A stretch of 34,467 bases of DNA from Streptococcus parasanguinis. GTDB taxonomy: Bacteria; Bacillota; Bacilli; Lactobacillales; Streptococcaceae. How positions within the stretch are numbered: the stretch's first letter is position 1; every line of letters starts with the position of its first letter. Below, in pieces: positions 7,261 to 17,474 of the stretch. The DNA is taken from contig NZ_JVEE01000051.1 in assembly GCF_001073155.1 (NCBI RefSeq), positions 1 through 34,467 on the forward strand, written 5' to 3'. Both the position numbers and the translations under genes were made by a program. Below the pieces are notes generated by a model that did no database searches, was not told the origin of the DNA, and was given only the letters and a program-made list of their open reading frames with translations.

Positions 7261-8023
7261 GACCCGGGGAATTGTCCTGTATAATCGGGAGTTTCGTGAG
7301 GATGACAAGCTGGTCAAAATCTTCACGGAGAAGTCAGGTAAGCGGATGTTCTTTGTGAAACATGTGGGAAAATCACGGTTGAATCCCATGTTGCAACCAT
7401 TGGTAACGGCAGATATGTTGCTGAAAATCAATGATGATGGGTTGAGTTATATTGATGATTTTCAAGATGTGCAGGTTTATAAGAAAATCAACGCAGATCT
7501 TTTTGCCCTTTCTTATGCGACCTATGTTCTGGCGCTTGCAGATGCCAGTATTCAGGATAACCAAGTGGATCCGGCCTTGTTTGCTTTTTTGGAGAAGACC
7601 TTGTCTTTGATGGAAGAAGGACTGGATTATGAGGTTTTGACCAATATTTTTGAGATTCAGCTTCTATCTCGATTTGGTGTTGTCTTGAATCTGCATGAAT
7701 GCTGTTTCTGCCATCGGGTTGGTCTTCCTTTTGACTATTCCTTCCGGTATAGTGGGGTCCTTTGTCCGGATCATTATGATCGGGATGAGAGACGTGCCCA
7801 CTGGCATCCAAATGTTCTCTATTTATTGGATCAGTTTCAAGCAGTGCGATTCAGTGAGTTAGAGACGATTTCCCTACAAGCGGAGATGAAAGCAGCTCTA
7901 CGTCAGGCAATCGATCAGTTGTATGAGGAGTATGTAGGGATCCATTTAAAAGCTAAAAAGTTTATCGATTCCTTGAGTGACTGGGGAGCGATTATGAAAG
8001 ATTCATCTGGAGGTGAAACATGA
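7244..8023 (+). CDS. recO: DNA repair protein RecO
   Basis: RecO loads RecA on SSB-coated single strands together with RecR in recombinational repair. The protein is 259 residues. The N-terminal OB-fold begins [22 protein letters not shown], a helical middle follows, and a zinc-type cluster is present: ECCFCHRVG with CPDHY about 30 residues later. The C-terminal [15 protein letters not shown] is characteristic of streptococcal RecO. ATG 7244 lies inside the end of araT (17-base overlap), and the last four bases overlap plsX (ATGA), so all three are translationally coupled. Confidence 0.93.
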   Translation: MLESIETRGIVLYNREFREDDKLVKIFTEKSGKRMFFVKHVGKSRLNPMLQPLVTADMLLKINDDGLSYIDDFQDVQVYKKINADLFALSYATYVLALADASIQDNQVDPALFAFLEKTLSLMEEGLDYEVLTNIFEIQLLSRFGVVLNLHECCFCHRVGLPFDYSFRYSGVLCPDHYDRDERRAHWHPNVLYLLDQFQAVRFSELETISLQAEMKAALRQAIDQLYEEYVGIHLKAKKFIDSLSDWGAIMKDSSGGET

Positions 8024-9015
8024 AAAAAATTGCAGTAGATGCAATGGGGGGCGATAATGCACCTCAAGCCTTGGTAGAAGGCGTGAATCAAGCCATTCGT
8101 GATTTTGATGATATTGAGATTGTCTTGTATGGTGATGAAGCAAAAATTAAAGACTATTTAACCGCAACAGAACGTGTATCGATTGTGCATACGGAAGAAA
8201 AAATTGATTCAGATGATGAGCCAACACGGGCTATTCGTCGGAAGAAACAGGCTTCGATGGTCTTAGCTGCCAAGGATGTGAAGGATGGTGAGGTCGATGC
8301 CATGCTATCTGCGGGGAATACAGGTGCCTTGTTGGCGGCAGGTTTCTTTATTGTTGGCCGCATCAAGGGCGTGGAACGTCCAGGTTTGATGTCGACACTT
8401 CCGACGGTTGATGGTCGTGGGTATGATATGCTGGACTTAGGGGCCAATGCGGAAAATACACCAGAGCACTTGCATCAGTATGCTGTGATGGGATCCTACT
8501 ATGCTGAAAATGTTCGTGGGATTCAAAAACCTCGCGTGGGTTTATTGAACAATGGGACAGAAGCTAGTAAGGGGGATCCTTTGCGCAAGGAAACCTACCA
8601 ATTGTTATCTGAGGATGAGTCGATTCATTTTGTTGGAAACGTGGAAGCGCGTGACTTGATGGATGGCATTGCTGATGTCGTTGTGGCGGATGGTTTCACG
8701 GGAAACGCTGTCTTGAAAACGATGGAAGGAACGGCTTTTGGGATCTTGAAGCAATTGAAACAAGCGATTGCCACTGGAAACTGGAAGGCGAAATTGGGAG
8801 CTTTTCTGCTCAAGGATCGTTTGAAATCATTGAAGCAAACCTTGGATTTCTCAGATGTTGGAGGAGCGGTCTTGTTTGGCCTTCAAGCACCTGTTGTTAA
8901 AACGCATGGTTCGAGTGATGCCAAAGCTGTCTATAGCACGATTCGTCAGATTCGGACCATGTTAGAGACAGATGTTGTTGGAAAATCAGTGAAGGAATTA
9001 TCGAAGGAAGGGTAA
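8020..9015 (+). CDS. plsX: Phosphate acyltransferase PlsX
   Basis: PlsX converts acyl-ACP to acyl-phosphate, the first step of phosphatidic acid synthesis with PlsY. The 331-residue protein has the usual signatures: [13 protein letters not shown] at the N-terminus, [48 protein letters not shown], and [17 protein letters not shown] 8020 shares its A and the stop of recO (ATGA overlap), with GGAGG upstream. The next gene, an acyl carrier protein, starts three bases after its stop, which fits because PlsX uses acyl-ACP. Confidence 0.95.
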   Translation: MKKIAVDAMGGDNAPQALVEGVNQAIRDFDDIEIVLYGDEAKIKDYLTATERVSIVHTEEKIDSDDEPTRAIRRKKQASMVLAAKDVKDGEVDAMLSAGNTGALLAAGFFIVGRIKGVERPGLMSTLPTVDGRGYDMLDLGANAENTPEHLHQYAVMGSYYAENVRGIQKPRVGLLNNGTEASKGDPLRKETYQLLSEDESIHFVGNVEARDLMDGIADVVVADGFTGNAVLKTMEGTAFGILKQLKQAIATGNWKAKLGAFLLKDRLKSLKQTLDFSDVGGAVLFGLQAPVVKTHGSSDAKAVYSTIRQIRTMLETDVVGKSVKELSKEG

Positions 9016-9018
9016 TGT

Positions 9019-9267
9019 ATGAGTAAACAAAACGAAATTTTAGCTACAATTGAGGAATTTCTCAAAGACCGCAAGGGATCAGATTTTCAAGTATCTTTGG
9101 AATCTGACTTACGTAAGGATTTACAAGCAGATTCTGTTGAATTAATGGAATTTATTATCAATCTTGAGGATGAATACCAAATTGAGATTCCAGACAAGGC
9201 TATCGATGAATTTAACACAGTAGGGGATGTTGTCGGCTATATCGAAAAACGAACTGCTGCTCACTAA
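9019..9267 (+). CDS. acpP: Acyl carrier protein
   Basis: This 82-residue acidic four-helix carrier protein holds acyl chains on phosphopantetheine. The attachment serine is S39 in the context QADSVELMEFI, where the usual motif is DSLE/DSLD. The C-terminus is DVVGYIEKR. Streptococci also have an ACP gene with the FabF/FabD cluster. This plsX-linked copy is probably the second one, serving phospholipid synthesis or exogenous fatty acid use (inference). AAGGGTAATGT precedes ATG 9019. Confidence 0.9.
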   Translation: MSKQNEILATIEEFLKDRKGSDFQVSLESDLRKDLQADSVELMEFIINLEDEYQIEIPDKAIDEFNTVGDVVGYIEKRTAAH

Positions 9268-9276
9268 TGAAAAAGG

Positions 9277-9311
9277 GATCGTTCAGAGATTATTCTGGAG
9301 GGTCTTTTTTT
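9277..9311 (+). terminator. Rho-independent terminator of the araT-acpP operon
   Basis: An 11-bp stem with one mismatch (9277-9287 with 9294-9304) and a 6-nt loop, followed by seven T residues. Confidence 0.8.
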
Positions 9312-9319
9312 CTGTCCTT

Positions 9320-9352
9320 TTTATTCGGATTTTGCTTATATTGTACGGGATT
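9320..9352 (+). promoter_or_regulatory. Two PurBox-like sites upstream of purC
   Basis: Read in the reverse sense, the PurBox is AWWGTTCGGWWWT. TTTATTCGGATTT (9320-9332) and ATTGTACGGGATT (9340-9352) each match 11 of 13 positions. They are exactly 20 bp apart on the same face of the helix, just upstream of the -35 of the purC promoter. This fits activation or repression by PurR with PRPP as effector. Confidence 0.5.
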
Positions 9353-9355
9353 TTA

Positions 9356-9384
9356 TTGAAAATAGACTTTTTATGTGATAGAAT
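9356..9384 (+). promoter_or_regulatory. Promoter of the pur operon (purC)
   Basis: TTGAAA (9356-9361), 17 bp, then TAGAAT (9379-9384) with an extended TG (9376-9377). The leader to ATG 9418 is short and shows no riboswitch. Confidence 0.75.
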
Positions 9385-9417
9385 GAAGGTGATAAAATAC
9401 GAAAGGCGAACAAAGTC

Positions 9418-10125
9418 ATGACCAATCAACTGATTTATACTGGAAAAGCTAAGGATATCTATACTACTGAGGACGAACATGTGATTAAGTCGGTCTATAA
9501 GGACCAAGCCACTATGCTGAATGGGGCTCGTAAAGAGACTATTAAAGGAAAAGGTGTGCTAAATAATCAGATTTCGTCTCTTATTTTTGAAAAATTGAAT
9601 GCTGCGGGAGTAGCTACTCACTTTATCGAACGTATTTCTGACACAGAACAACTCAACAAGAAAGTAAAAATTATTCCTTTGGAAGTTGTTCTTCGTAACG
9701 TGACGGCGGGTTCTTTCTCTAAACGTTTTGGCGTGGAAGAAGGTTTGGACTTGAAAACTCCAATCGTTGAATTTTACTACAAAAACGATGAGTTGGATGA
9801 CCCATTCATCAATGATGAGCATGTGAAGTTTTTGGATATTGCCAATGATGAACAAATTGCTTATATTAAGGAAGAAACGCGTCGTATCAATGAATTGCTG
9901 AAAGATTGGTTTGCACAAATTGGTCTTCGCTTGATTGACTTCAAATTGGAATTTGGTTTTGATAAGGATGGTAAGATCATCTTGGCAGATGAATTTTCTC
10001 CAGATAATTGCCGCCTTTGGGATGCGGAAGGGCACCATATGGACAAGGATGTTTTCCGTAGAGATTTGGGCAGTTTAACGGATGTATATCAGGTTGTGTT
10101 GGAGAAATTACAGGGCTTGAAGTAA
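9418..10125 (+). CDS. purC: SAICAR synthetase PurC
   Basis: PurC joins aspartate to CAIR with ATP, the eighth step to IMP. At 235 residues it is a normal monofunctional enzyme. Signatures: YTGKAKDIY (phosphate loop), LPLE-type [23 protein letters not shown] and [18 protein letters not shown] upstream of ATG 9418 is a modest ribosome site. It is first in the purine cluster, behind the PurBox-like sites. Confidence 0.96.
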   Translation: MTNQLIYTGKAKDIYTTEDEHVIKSVYKDQATMLNGARKETIKGKGVLNNQISSLIFEKLNAAGVATHFIERISDTEQLNKKVKIIPLEVVLRNVTAGSFSKRFGVEEGLDLKTPIVEFYYKNDELDDPFINDEHVKFLDIANDEQIAYIKEETRRINELLKDWFAQIGLRLIDFKLEFGFDKDGKIILADEFSPDNCRLWDAEGHHMDKDVFRRDLGSLTDVYQVVLEKLQGLK

Positions 10126-10180
10126 CCTTTTACTTGGTCTTCACTATGATCTTTAAGAAGAAATAGATAAAGGAAATAAA

Positions 10181-13100
10181 ATGGATAAACGTATTTTCGT
10201 TGAGAAAAAAGCTGATTTTCGTGTAAAATCAGACTCTTTAGTAAAAGAATTACAACATAATCTTCAGTTGAAAACCTTGAATGATCTTCGTATTGTTCAG
10301 GTTTACGATGTCTTTAATTTGGCAGAAGACTTGTTTGCGCGTGCGGAAAAACATATCTTCTCTGAACAAGTGACCGATACTGTTTTGGACGAGGCTGCGG
10401 TTAAGGATGATCTTGAGAAGTATGCTTTCTTTGCGATTGAAAGTTTGCCTGGTCAATTTGACCAACGGGCGGCATCTTCACAAGAAGCTTTGCTTTTGCT
10501 TGGTAGTTCAAATGACGTAACAGTGAATACAGCGCAATTGTACTTGGTTAACAAGGATATTGATGCGAATGAGTTGGAAGCTGTCAAAAACTACCTCTTG
10601 AACCCAGTGGATTCTCGTTTCAAAGATATCACTGTTGGTATTGCGAAACAGGATTTCTCTGAGTCTGACAAGACCATTCCAAGCTTGGATTTCTTTGAAA
10701 GCTATACGGCAGAAGATTTTGCACAGTATAAGGCTGAGCAAGGATTGGCAATGGAAGTGGATGACCTTCTCTTCATTCAAGATTACTTCAAGTCTATTGG
10801 ACGTGTACCAACGGAGACTGAGTTGAAGGTCTTGGATACCTACTGGTCTGACCACTGCCGTCATACAACTTTCGAGACTGAGTTGAAAAACATCGACTTC
10901 TCAGCTTCTAAATTTGAAAAACAATTGCAAGCGACTTATGACAAGTATATTGCCATGCGTGATGAGTTGGGACGTACAGAAAAACCTCAAACTTTGATGG
11001 ATATGGCAACTATTTTTGGTCGCTATGAGCGTGCTAATGGTCGTTTGGATGACATGGAAGTGTCTGATGAAATCAATGCCTGCTCTGTTGAAATTGAAGT
11101 GGATGTTAATGGCGTGAAAGAACCATGGCTTCTCATGTTCAAGAACGAAACTCACAACCACCCAACTGAAATCGAACCATTTGGTGGAGCGGCTACTTGT
11201 ATCGGTGGTGCTATTCGTGACCCATTGTCAGGTCGTTCCTACGTTTACCAAGCCATGCGTATCTCAGGTGCTGGTGATATTACAGCACCAATTGCTGAAA
11301 CTCGTGCTGGTAAATTGCCACAACAAGTGATTTCTAAAACAGCAGCTCACGGATATTCTTCATATGGGAATCAAATTGGTCTTGCCACAACTTATGTTCG
11401 TGAATACTTCCACCCAGGCTTCGTTGCTAAACGTATGGAGCTAGGTGCAGTTGTCGGTGCGGCTCCTAAGGAAAATGTTGTCCGTGAAAAACCTGAAGCT
11501 GGTGACGTGATTATCTTGCTCGGTGGGAAGACTGGACGTGACGGTGTCGGTGGTGCGACAGGTTCATCTAAAGTTCAAACAGTTGAGTCTGTTGAAACAG
11601 CTGGTGCTGAGGTTCAAAAAGGGAATGCCATCGAAGAACGGAAGATCCAACGTCTTTTCCGTAATGGTGAAGTAACACGTCTTATCAAGAAATCAAATGA
11701 CTTTGGTGCTGGTGGTGTCTGTGTGGCTATCGGTGAATTGGCAGATGGTCTTGAAATTGACCTAGACAAGGTGCCATTGAAATACCAAGGCTTGAACGGT
11801 ACAGAAATTGCCATTTCTGAATCTCAAGAACGGATGGCTGTAGTGGTTCGTCCAGAAGATGTAGACGCCTTCGTTGCTGAATGTAACAAAGAAAATATTG
11901 ATGCTGTTGTCGTTGCAACAGTGACGGAGAAACCAAATCTTGTCATGCACTGGAATGGTGAAACAATCGTTGATTTGGAACGTCGTTTCCTTGATACAAA
12001 CGGTGTACGTGTGGTTGTAGATGCTAAGGTGGTTGACAAGGATGTCAAGCTTCCAGAAGAACGTCAAACATCTGCTGAAACCCTTGAAGCGGATACTCTT
12101 GAAGTCTTGGCTGACCTGAACCATGCCAGTCAAAAAGGTTTACAAACCATCTTTGATAGCTCGGTTGGTCGTTCAACAGTCAATCACCCACTTGGTGGTC
12201 GCTACCAAATCACACCAACGGAAGCTTCTGTACAGAAATTGCCAGTCCAACATGGCGTGACAACAACTGCATCTGTTATGGCGCAAGGGTTCAACCCTTA
12301 CATCGCAGAATGGTCTCCATATCATGGTGCTGCTTATGCGGTCATCGAAGCAACTGCTCGTTTAGTTGCTGCTGGTGCAAACTGGTCTAAGGCTCGTTTC
12401 TCTTATCAAGAATACTTCGAGCGGATGGATAAACAAGCAGAGCGTTTTGGTCAACCAGTATCAGCTCTCCTTGGATCCATCGAAGCTCAGATTCAACTTG
12501 GTTTGCCATCTATCGGTGGTAAAGACTCGATGTCTGGTACCTTCGAAGAATTGACAGTACCACCAACCTTGGTTGCTTTTGGGGTGACGACTGCAGATAG
12601 CCGTAAGGTTCTTTCTCCAGAATTCAAAGCAGTTGGTGAAAATATTTACTACATCCCAGGTCAAACTTTGGCACAAGAAATTGACTTTGATCTTATCAAG
12701 TCTAACTTTGCTCAATTTGAAGCCATCCAAGCTGACCACAAAGTGACAGCCGCATCAGCTGTTAAATATGGTGGTGTGGTTGAAGCTCTTGCACTTGCAA
12801 CATTTGGTAACCATATTGGAGCTAACGTCGAATTAGCTGACCTTGACACTAGCTTGACAGCTCAATTGGGTGGATTCGTCTTCACATCTCCTGAAGAAAT
12901 TGCAGGTGTTGCCAAGATCGGACAAACAGTGACTGACTTTACACTCACTGTCAACGGTGTAACGCTTGATGGACACAAACTTGACAGTGCCTTCCAAGGT
13001 AAATTGGAAGAGGTTTACCCAACGGAATTTGCACAGGCAACTGAGTTGGAAGAAGTACCTGCTGTAGCATCAGATGCTGTGATCAAAGCTAAAGAAACAA

Positions 13101-13906
13101 TTGAGACACCCGTAGTTTACATCCCAGTATTCCCAGGGACTAACTCAGAATATGACTCCGCTAAGGCCTTTGAAAAAGAAGGTGCCAAAGTTAACCTGGT
13201 ACCATTTGTTACACTCAACGAAGAAGCGATTGTCAAGTCTGTTGACACTATGGTTGACAACATTGAAAAAGCTAATATTATCTTCTTTGCAGGTGGCTTC
13301 TCAGCAGCGGATGAACCAGATGGATCAGCTAAATTCATCGTAAACATCTTGCTCAATGAAAAAGTACGTGCAGCCATTGATCACTTCATCGAACGTGGTG
13401 GTTTGATCATCGGTATCTGTAACGGATTCCAAGCCCTTGTCAAATCAGGTCTTCTTCCATACGGTAACTTTGAAGATGCAAGTAGCACGAGTCCAACCCT
13501 CTTCTACAATGATGCTAACCAACACGTGGCTAAGATGGTGGAAACACGGATTGCCAACACCAACTCACCATGGCTTGCCGGCGTGAAAGTTGGTGACATT
13601 CATGCCATCCCAGTATCACACGGTGAAGGTAAATTTGTCGTGACAGCTGAGGAATTCGCAGAGCTTCGTGATAATGGTCAAATCTTTACCCAATATGTTG
13701 ACTTCGAAGGGAAACCAAGCATGGATTCAAAATACAATCCAAATGGTTCTGTCAATGCGATCGAAGGTATTACCAGCAAGAACGGTCAAATCATTGGGAA
13801 GATGGGTCACTCAGAACGTTTCGAAGACGGTCTCTTCCAAAATATTCCAGGAAATAAAGACCAACACCTCTTTGCGTCAGCGGTTAAATACTTTACTGGA
13901 AAATAA
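10181..13906 (+). CDS. purL: FGAM synthase PurL, single-chain (large) form
   Basis: This 1241-residue enzyme converts FGAR plus glutamine and ATP to FGAM. It is the long fused type, not the Bacillus PurS-PurL-PurQ type. In order it has an N-terminal PurS-like part (about 1-150), a linker with LDTYWSDHCRHTTF, two AIRS-type ATP/FGAR halves (including FKNETHNHPTEIEPFGGAATCIGG and SIGGKDSMSGTFE) and a C-terminal glutamine amidotransferase (about 990-1241). The amidotransferase nucleophile is C1080 in GICNGFQ, and SHGEGKF carries the His-Glu pair. AAAGGAAAT precedes ATG 10181, and purF follows after 12 bases. Confidence 0.96.
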   Translation: MDKRIFVEKKADFRVKSDSLVKELQHNLQLKTLNDLRIVQVYDVFNLAEDLFARAEKHIFSEQVTDTVLDEAAVKDDLEKYAFFAIESLPGQFDQRAASSQEALLLLGSSNDVTVNTAQLYLVNKDIDANELEAVKNYLLNPVDSRFKDITVGIAKQDFSESDKTIPSLDFFESYTAEDFAQYKAEQGLAMEVDDLLFIQDYFKSIGRVPTETELKVLDTYWSDHCRHTTFETELKNIDFSASKFEKQLQATYDKYIAMRDELGRTEKPQTLMDMATIFGRYERANGRLDDMEVSDEINACSVEIEVDVNGVKEPWLLMFKNETHNHPTEIEPFGGAATCIGGAIRDPLSGRSYVYQAMRISGAGDITAPIAETRAGKLPQQVISKTAAHGYSSYGNQIGLATTYVREYFHPGFVAKRMELGAVVGAAPKENVVREKPEAGDVIILLGGKTGRDGVGGATGSSKVQTVESVETAGAEVQKGNAIEERKIQRLFRNGEVTRLIKKSNDFGAGGVCVAIGELADGLEIDLDKVPLKYQGLNGTEIAISESQERMAVVVRPEDVDAFVAECNKENIDAVVVATVTEKPNLVMHWNGETIVDLERRFLDTNGVRVVVDAKVVDKDVKLPEERQTSAETLEADTLEVLADLNHASQKGLQTIFDSSVGRSTVNHPLGGRYQITPTEASVQKLPVQHGVTTTASVMAQGFNPYIAEWSPYHGAAYAVIEATARLVAAGANWSKARFSYQEYFERMDKQAERFGQPVSALLGSIEAQIQLGLPSIGGKDSMSGTFEELTVPPTLVAFGVTTADSRKVLSPEFKAVGENIYYIPGQTLAQEIDFDLIKSNFAQFEAIQADHKVTAASAVKYGGVVEALALATFGNHIGANVELADLDTSLTAQLGGFVFTSPEEIAGVAKIGQTVTDFTLTVNGVTLDGHKLDSAFQGKLEEVYPTEFAQATELEEVPAVASDAVIKAKETIETPVVYIPVFPGTNSEYDSAKAFEKEGAKVNLVPFVTLNEEAIVKSVDTMVDNIEKANIIFFAGGFSAADEPDGSAKFIVNILLNEKVRAAIDHFIERGGLIIGICNGFQALVKSGLLPYGNFEDASSTSPTLFYNDANQHVAKMVETRIANTNSPWLAGVKVGDIHAIPVSHGEGKFVVTAEEFAELRDNGQIFTQYVDFEGKPSMDSKYNPNGSVNAIEGITSKNGQIIGKMGHSERFEDGLFQNIPGNKDQHLFASAVKYFTGK

Positions 13907-13918
13907 AAGGTATACAAA

Positions 13919-15358
13919 ATGACATACGAAGTTAAATCTCTTAATGAAGAATGTGGTATTTTTGGGATCTGGGGACACCCAGATGCTGCAAAACTGACTT
14001 ATTTCGGATTACACAGTCTTCAACACCGTGGTCAAGAAGGGGCGGGGATCCTTTCGAATGATGCGGGTCAATTAAAACGGTATCGTGACACGGGTCTTCT
14101 CTCAGAAGTGTTTCGGAATCCTACTAACTTGGATAAGTTGACGGGGACGGGAGCGATTGGCCATGTTCGCTATGCGACAGCTGGGGAAGCTTCGGTGGAT
14201 AACATCCAGCCCTTCCTCTTTCGCTTTCATGATACCCAGTTTGGACTGGCCCACAACGGGAATTTGACCAATGCCAAGTCCCTCAAACGGGAGTTGGAAA
14301 ATAACGGGGCGATCTTTAGCTCAACTTCTGATTCAGAAATCTTGGCCCACTTGATTCGTCGGAGCCACAATCCATCCTTCATGGGTAAGGTGAAAGAAGC
14401 CTTGAATACGGTGAAAGGTGGATTTGCTTACCTTCTCATGCTGGAAGATAAGCTGATTGCAGCCTTGGATCCAAATGGTTTCCGTCCTCTTTCAATTGGG
14501 AAAATGGCCAATGGCGCTATCGTGGTTTCATCTGAAACCTGTGCCTTTGAAGTGGTTGGAGCAGAGTGGATTCGGGATGTAAATCCGGGTGAAGTCGTGA
14601 TCATCGATGATGACGGCATCACTTACGATAACTATACAACGGACACCCAATTGGCTGTTTGCTCAATGGAGTATATCTACTTTGCCCGCCCAGACTCCAA
14701 TATCCAAGGGGTCAATGTCCATACAGCCCGTAAACGTATGGGGGCTCAATTGGCACGTGAATTCAAACATGAAGCAGATATTGTGGTCGGTGTACCTAAT
14801 TCATCACTTAGCGCAGCCATGGGATTTGCGGAAGAATCTGGCCTACCAAATGAAATGGGCTTGATTAAAAACCAATATACCCAACGGACCTTTATTCAAC
14901 CAACACAAGAACTACGGGAGCAAGGGGTTCGGATGAAGCTCTCTGCCGTATCCGGTGTCGTGAAAGGCAAACGGGTTGTCATGATTGATGATTCTATCGT
15001 ACGTGGGACAACATCACGTCGAATTGTGAAGTTATTGAAAGAAGCAGGAGCTACAGAGGTCCACGTAGCAATCGGTAGCCCAGCCCTTGCCTACCCATGT
15101 TTCTACGGGATCGATATTCAAACACGTAAGGAATTGATTGCTGCCAATCACACAGTAGAGGAAACACGCGATATTATTGGTGCAGATAGCTTGACGTATT
15201 TGTCAATCGATGGCTTGATTGATTCTATTGGAATTGATACAGATGCCCCCAATGGCGGTCTTTGTGTGGCTTACTTTGATGGAAAATATCCAACGCCTTT
15301 GTATGACTACGAAGAACGCTATGTGGAAAGTTTGAAAGAACATACTTCTTTCTATTAA
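13919..15358 (+). CDS. purF: Amidophosphoribosyltransferase PurF
   Basis: PurF is the committed step, making 5-phosphoribosylamine from PRPP and glutamine. The 479-residue protein has an N-terminal Ntn-hydrolase amidotransferase domain whose nucleophile would be C12 after removal of an 11-residue propeptide (LNEE-CGIFGIWG), as in Bacillus-type PurF. HSLQHRGQEGAG follows. The C-terminal phosphoribosyltransferase domain carries the PRPP loop VVMIDDSIVRGTTS. Cysteines such as C12-type GLCVAYFDG near the C-terminus are compatible with the Fe-S form, but I did not confirm all four ligands. The start is ATG 13919, with AAAAGG upstream. Confidence 0.96.
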   Translation: MTYEVKSLNEECGIFGIWGHPDAAKLTYFGLHSLQHRGQEGAGILSNDAGQLKRYRDTGLLSEVFRNPTNLDKLTGTGAIGHVRYATAGEASVDNIQPFLFRFHDTQFGLAHNGNLTNAKSLKRELENNGAIFSSTSDSEILAHLIRRSHNPSFMGKVKEALNTVKGGFAYLLMLEDKLIAALDPNGFRPLSIGKMANGAIVVSSETCAFEVVGAEWIRDVNPGEVVIIDDDGITYDNYTTDTQLAVCSMEYIYFARPDSNIQGVNVHTARKRMGAQLAREFKHEADIVVGVPNSSLSAAMGFAEESGLPNEMGLIKNQYTQRTFIQPTQELREQGVRMKLSAVSGVVKGKRVVMIDDSIVRGTTSRRIVKLLKEAGATEVHVAIGSPALAYPCFYGIDIQTRKELIAANHTVEETRDIIGADSLTYLSIDGLIDSIGIDTDAPNGGLCVAYFDGKYPTPLYDYEERYVESLKEHTSFY

Positions 15359-15388
15359 GAGCAGTGCAAAAGAAAAGGAATGAAACAA

Positions 15389-16411
15389 ATGACAAATAAA
15401 AATGCGTATGCACAGTCTGGTGTGGATGTTGAAGCGGGTTATGAAGTTGTTGAACGAATCAAAAAACACGTTGCTCGTACGGAACGTGCTGGTGTCATGG
15501 GAGCTCTTGGTGGTTTCGGTGGCATGTTTGATCTTTCAAAAACAGGTGTCAAAGAGCCTGTTTTGATCTCAGGTACAGATGGTGTTGGAACCAAGCTGAT
15601 GCTGGCTATCAAGTACGACAAACACGATACGATTGGCCAAGACTGTGTGGCCATGTGTGTCAATGATATCATCGCTGCAGGTGCGGAGCCTCTTTACTTC
15701 CTTGACTATATCGCAACTGGTAAAAATGAACCAGCTAAATTGGAACAGGTCGTTGCTGGTGTGGCTGAAGGTTGTGTACAAGCAGGTGCAGCCCTCATCG
15801 GTGGGGAAACGGCTGAAATGCCTGGTGTGTATGGTGAAGATGACTATGATTTGGCTGGGTTTGCTGTCGGTGTGGCTGAAAAATCTCAAATCATTGACGG
15901 TTCAAAAGTAGCTGAAGGCGATGTGATTCTTGGACTTGCTTCAAGCGGTATCCACTCAAATGGTTACTCACTCGTTCGTCGTGTCTTTGCTGATTACACA
16001 GGTGAAGAAGTTCTTCCAGAATTGGAAGGCAAAAAACTTAAAGACGTTCTTTTGGAACCAACTCGTATCTACGTCAAAGCAGCTTTGCCACTCATCAAAG
16101 AAGAATTGGTTAACGGTATTGCCCACATCACAGGTGGTGGTTTCATCGAAAATGTACCACGTATGTTCTCAGATGACTTGGCTGCTGAAATTGACGAAAG
16201 TAAAGTCCCAGTTCTTCCAATTTTTAAAGCCCTTGAAAAATATGGCCAAATCAAACATGAAGAAATGTTTGAAATCTTCAACATGGGTATTGGTCTCATG
16301 CTTGCGGTTAAACCAGAAAATGTGGAACGTGTCAAAGAACTTCTTGACGAACCTGTTTATGAAATTGGTCGTATTGTGAAGAAAGATGGCGCAAGTGTGG
16401 TGATTAAATAA
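15389..16411 (+). CDS. purM: AIR synthetase PurM
   Basis: PurM closes the imidazole ring (FGAM to AIR, ATP-dependent). It has 340 residues beginning [17 protein letters not shown]. Signatures: [55 protein letters not shown], and [14 protein letters not shown] start it at ATG 15389, not at the in-frame ATG 15380. The ribosome site AAGGA (15375-15379) abuts 15380 but lies nine bases from 15389. Its stop overlaps the purN start (TAATG). Confidence 0.96.
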   Translation: MTNKNAYAQSGVDVEAGYEVVERIKKHVARTERAGVMGALGGFGGMFDLSKTGVKEPVLISGTDGVGTKLMLAIKYDKHDTIGQDCVAMCVNDIIAAGAEPLYFLDYIATGKNEPAKLEQVVAGVAEGCVQAGAALIGGETAEMPGVYGEDDYDLAGFAVGVAEKSQIIDGSKVAEGDVILGLASSGIHSNGYSLVRRVFADYTGEEVLPELEGKKLKDVLLEPTRIYVKAALPLIKEELVNGIAHITGGGFIENVPRMFSDDLAAEIDESKVPVLPIFKALEKYGQIKHEEMFEIFNMGIGLMLAVKPENVERVKELLDEPVYEIGRIVKKDGASVVIK

Positions 16412-16965
16412 TGGCTAAAAGTATTGCTGTATTTGCCTCTGGCAACGGCTCAAACTTCCAGGTGATTGCAGAACAATTTCCAGTAGAATTTGTTTTTTCA
16501 GATCATCGTGATGCCTATGTCTTAGAACGTGCCAAAAACCTTGGTGTGGTGAGCCATGCCTTTGAACTCAAAGAATTTGACAATAAAGTGGATTATGAAG
16601 AAGCTATCGTCAAACTCTTGGATGAACACCAGATAGATTTGGTTTGCTTGGCCGGCTATATGAAAATCGTCGGACCAACCTTGCTAGCAGCTTATGAAGG
16701 TCGTATCATCAATATTCACCCAGCCTATCTTCCAGAATTTCCAGGTGCTCATGGCATTGAGGATGCTTGGAATGCGGGTGTTGCTGAGAGCGGTGTGACC
16801 ATTCACTGGGTGGATTCGGGCGTTGATACCGGTAAGGTCATCAAGCAAATCCGTGTACCGCGCCTAGCAGGGGATACCCTTAATACTTTCGAAACTCGCA
16901 TCCACGAAACAGAGTATAAGCTCTATCCAGAAGTGTTGGATGTTTTGGGAGTGGAGAGAAGGTAA
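16411..16965 (+). CDS. purN: GAR transformylase PurN
   Basis: PurN formylates GAR using 10-formyl-tetrahydrofolate. At 184 residues it is a normal length. The N-terminal phosphate loop is FASGNGSNFQVI. The catalytic region NIHPAYLPEFPGAHGIEDA contains the Asn-His pair, and the catalytic Asp lies in VDSGVDTGKVI. ATG 16411 overlaps the purM stop by one base, so the two are coupled. Confidence 0.95.
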   Translation: MAKSIAVFASGNGSNFQVIAEQFPVEFVFSDHRDAYVLERAKNLGVVSHAFELKEFDNKVDYEEAIVKLLDEHQIDLVCLAGYMKIVGPTLLAAYEGRIINIHPAYLPEFPGAHGIEDAWNAGVAESGVTIHWVDSGVDTGKVIKQIRVPRLAGDTLNTFETRIHETEYKLYPEVLDVLGVERR

Positions 16966-17008
16966 GAAGGAAATCGAGTTTTGATAGTGTAATCTTGGTA
17001 GGAGAAAA

Positions 17009-17473
17009 ATGATTAATCTGAAATTGGTAGATGAGAGCAGTTTTCAGGCAGTGCTGGATTTGAAAATATCTGAAGCTGATGAACGAGCACGTTTTGTAGC
17101 TCCCAATGTGCGTTCTTTAGCTGACGCATGGCTCTACCGAGAGAATGGGGATGTGTTTCCAATGGCAATCCATTGGAATGAGCTAGTAGTTGGTTTTCTA
17201 CTGTTGGAAATAGATAAGGATGAGGCAGAATACTTTATCTGGCGGATAATGATTGGCCAGCAGTACCAAGGAAAAGGTTATGGACGAAAAGCCTTGGAAG
17301 CTCTGATCAAAGAGGCTCAGATGGATAGAGCTTGCAATCATATTATCGCAGATTATGTAGTTGGAAATGAAAAAATGAAGTACCTGCTGACTAGTTTGGG
17401 TTTTCAGGAAACAGGATTTATAGAAGAAAATAACGAAGTCGCTATGCGCTTGGATCTAAAGAAAGAGGAATAG
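17009..17473 (+). CDS. GNAT-family N-acetyltransferase (diamine/spermidine acetyltransferase-like)
   Basis: This 154-residue GNAT protein would transfer acetyl from acetyl-CoA to an amine. The acetyl-CoA pyrophosphate loop is [12 protein letters not shown], preceded by the beta-4 strand YFIWRIMIG. The C-terminal [12 protein letters not shown] is the usual beta-6/beta-7 part. The pattern resembles the BltD/SpeG-like diamine or spermidine acetyltransferases, but substrate cannot be assigned. AGGAG precedes ATG 17009. It lies between purN and purH in the same direction and carries the purH ribosome site in its last codons. It is therefore co-transcribed with the purine genes without an obvious pathway role. 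Confidence 0.85.
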   Translation: MINLKLVDESSFQAVLDLKISEADERARFVAPNVRSLADAWLYRENGDVFPMAIHWNELVVGFLLLEIDKDEAEYFIWRIMIGQQYQGKGYGRKALEALIKEAQMDRACNHIIADYVVGNEKMKYLLTSLGFQETGFIEENNEVAMRLDLKKEE

Positions 17474-17474
17474 A

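Noticed and set aside
9312..9417. Riboswitch in the purC leader
   Set aside because: The leader after the promoter is only about 25-30 nt, too short for a purine aptamer, and no conserved aptamer core or anti-terminator is seen.
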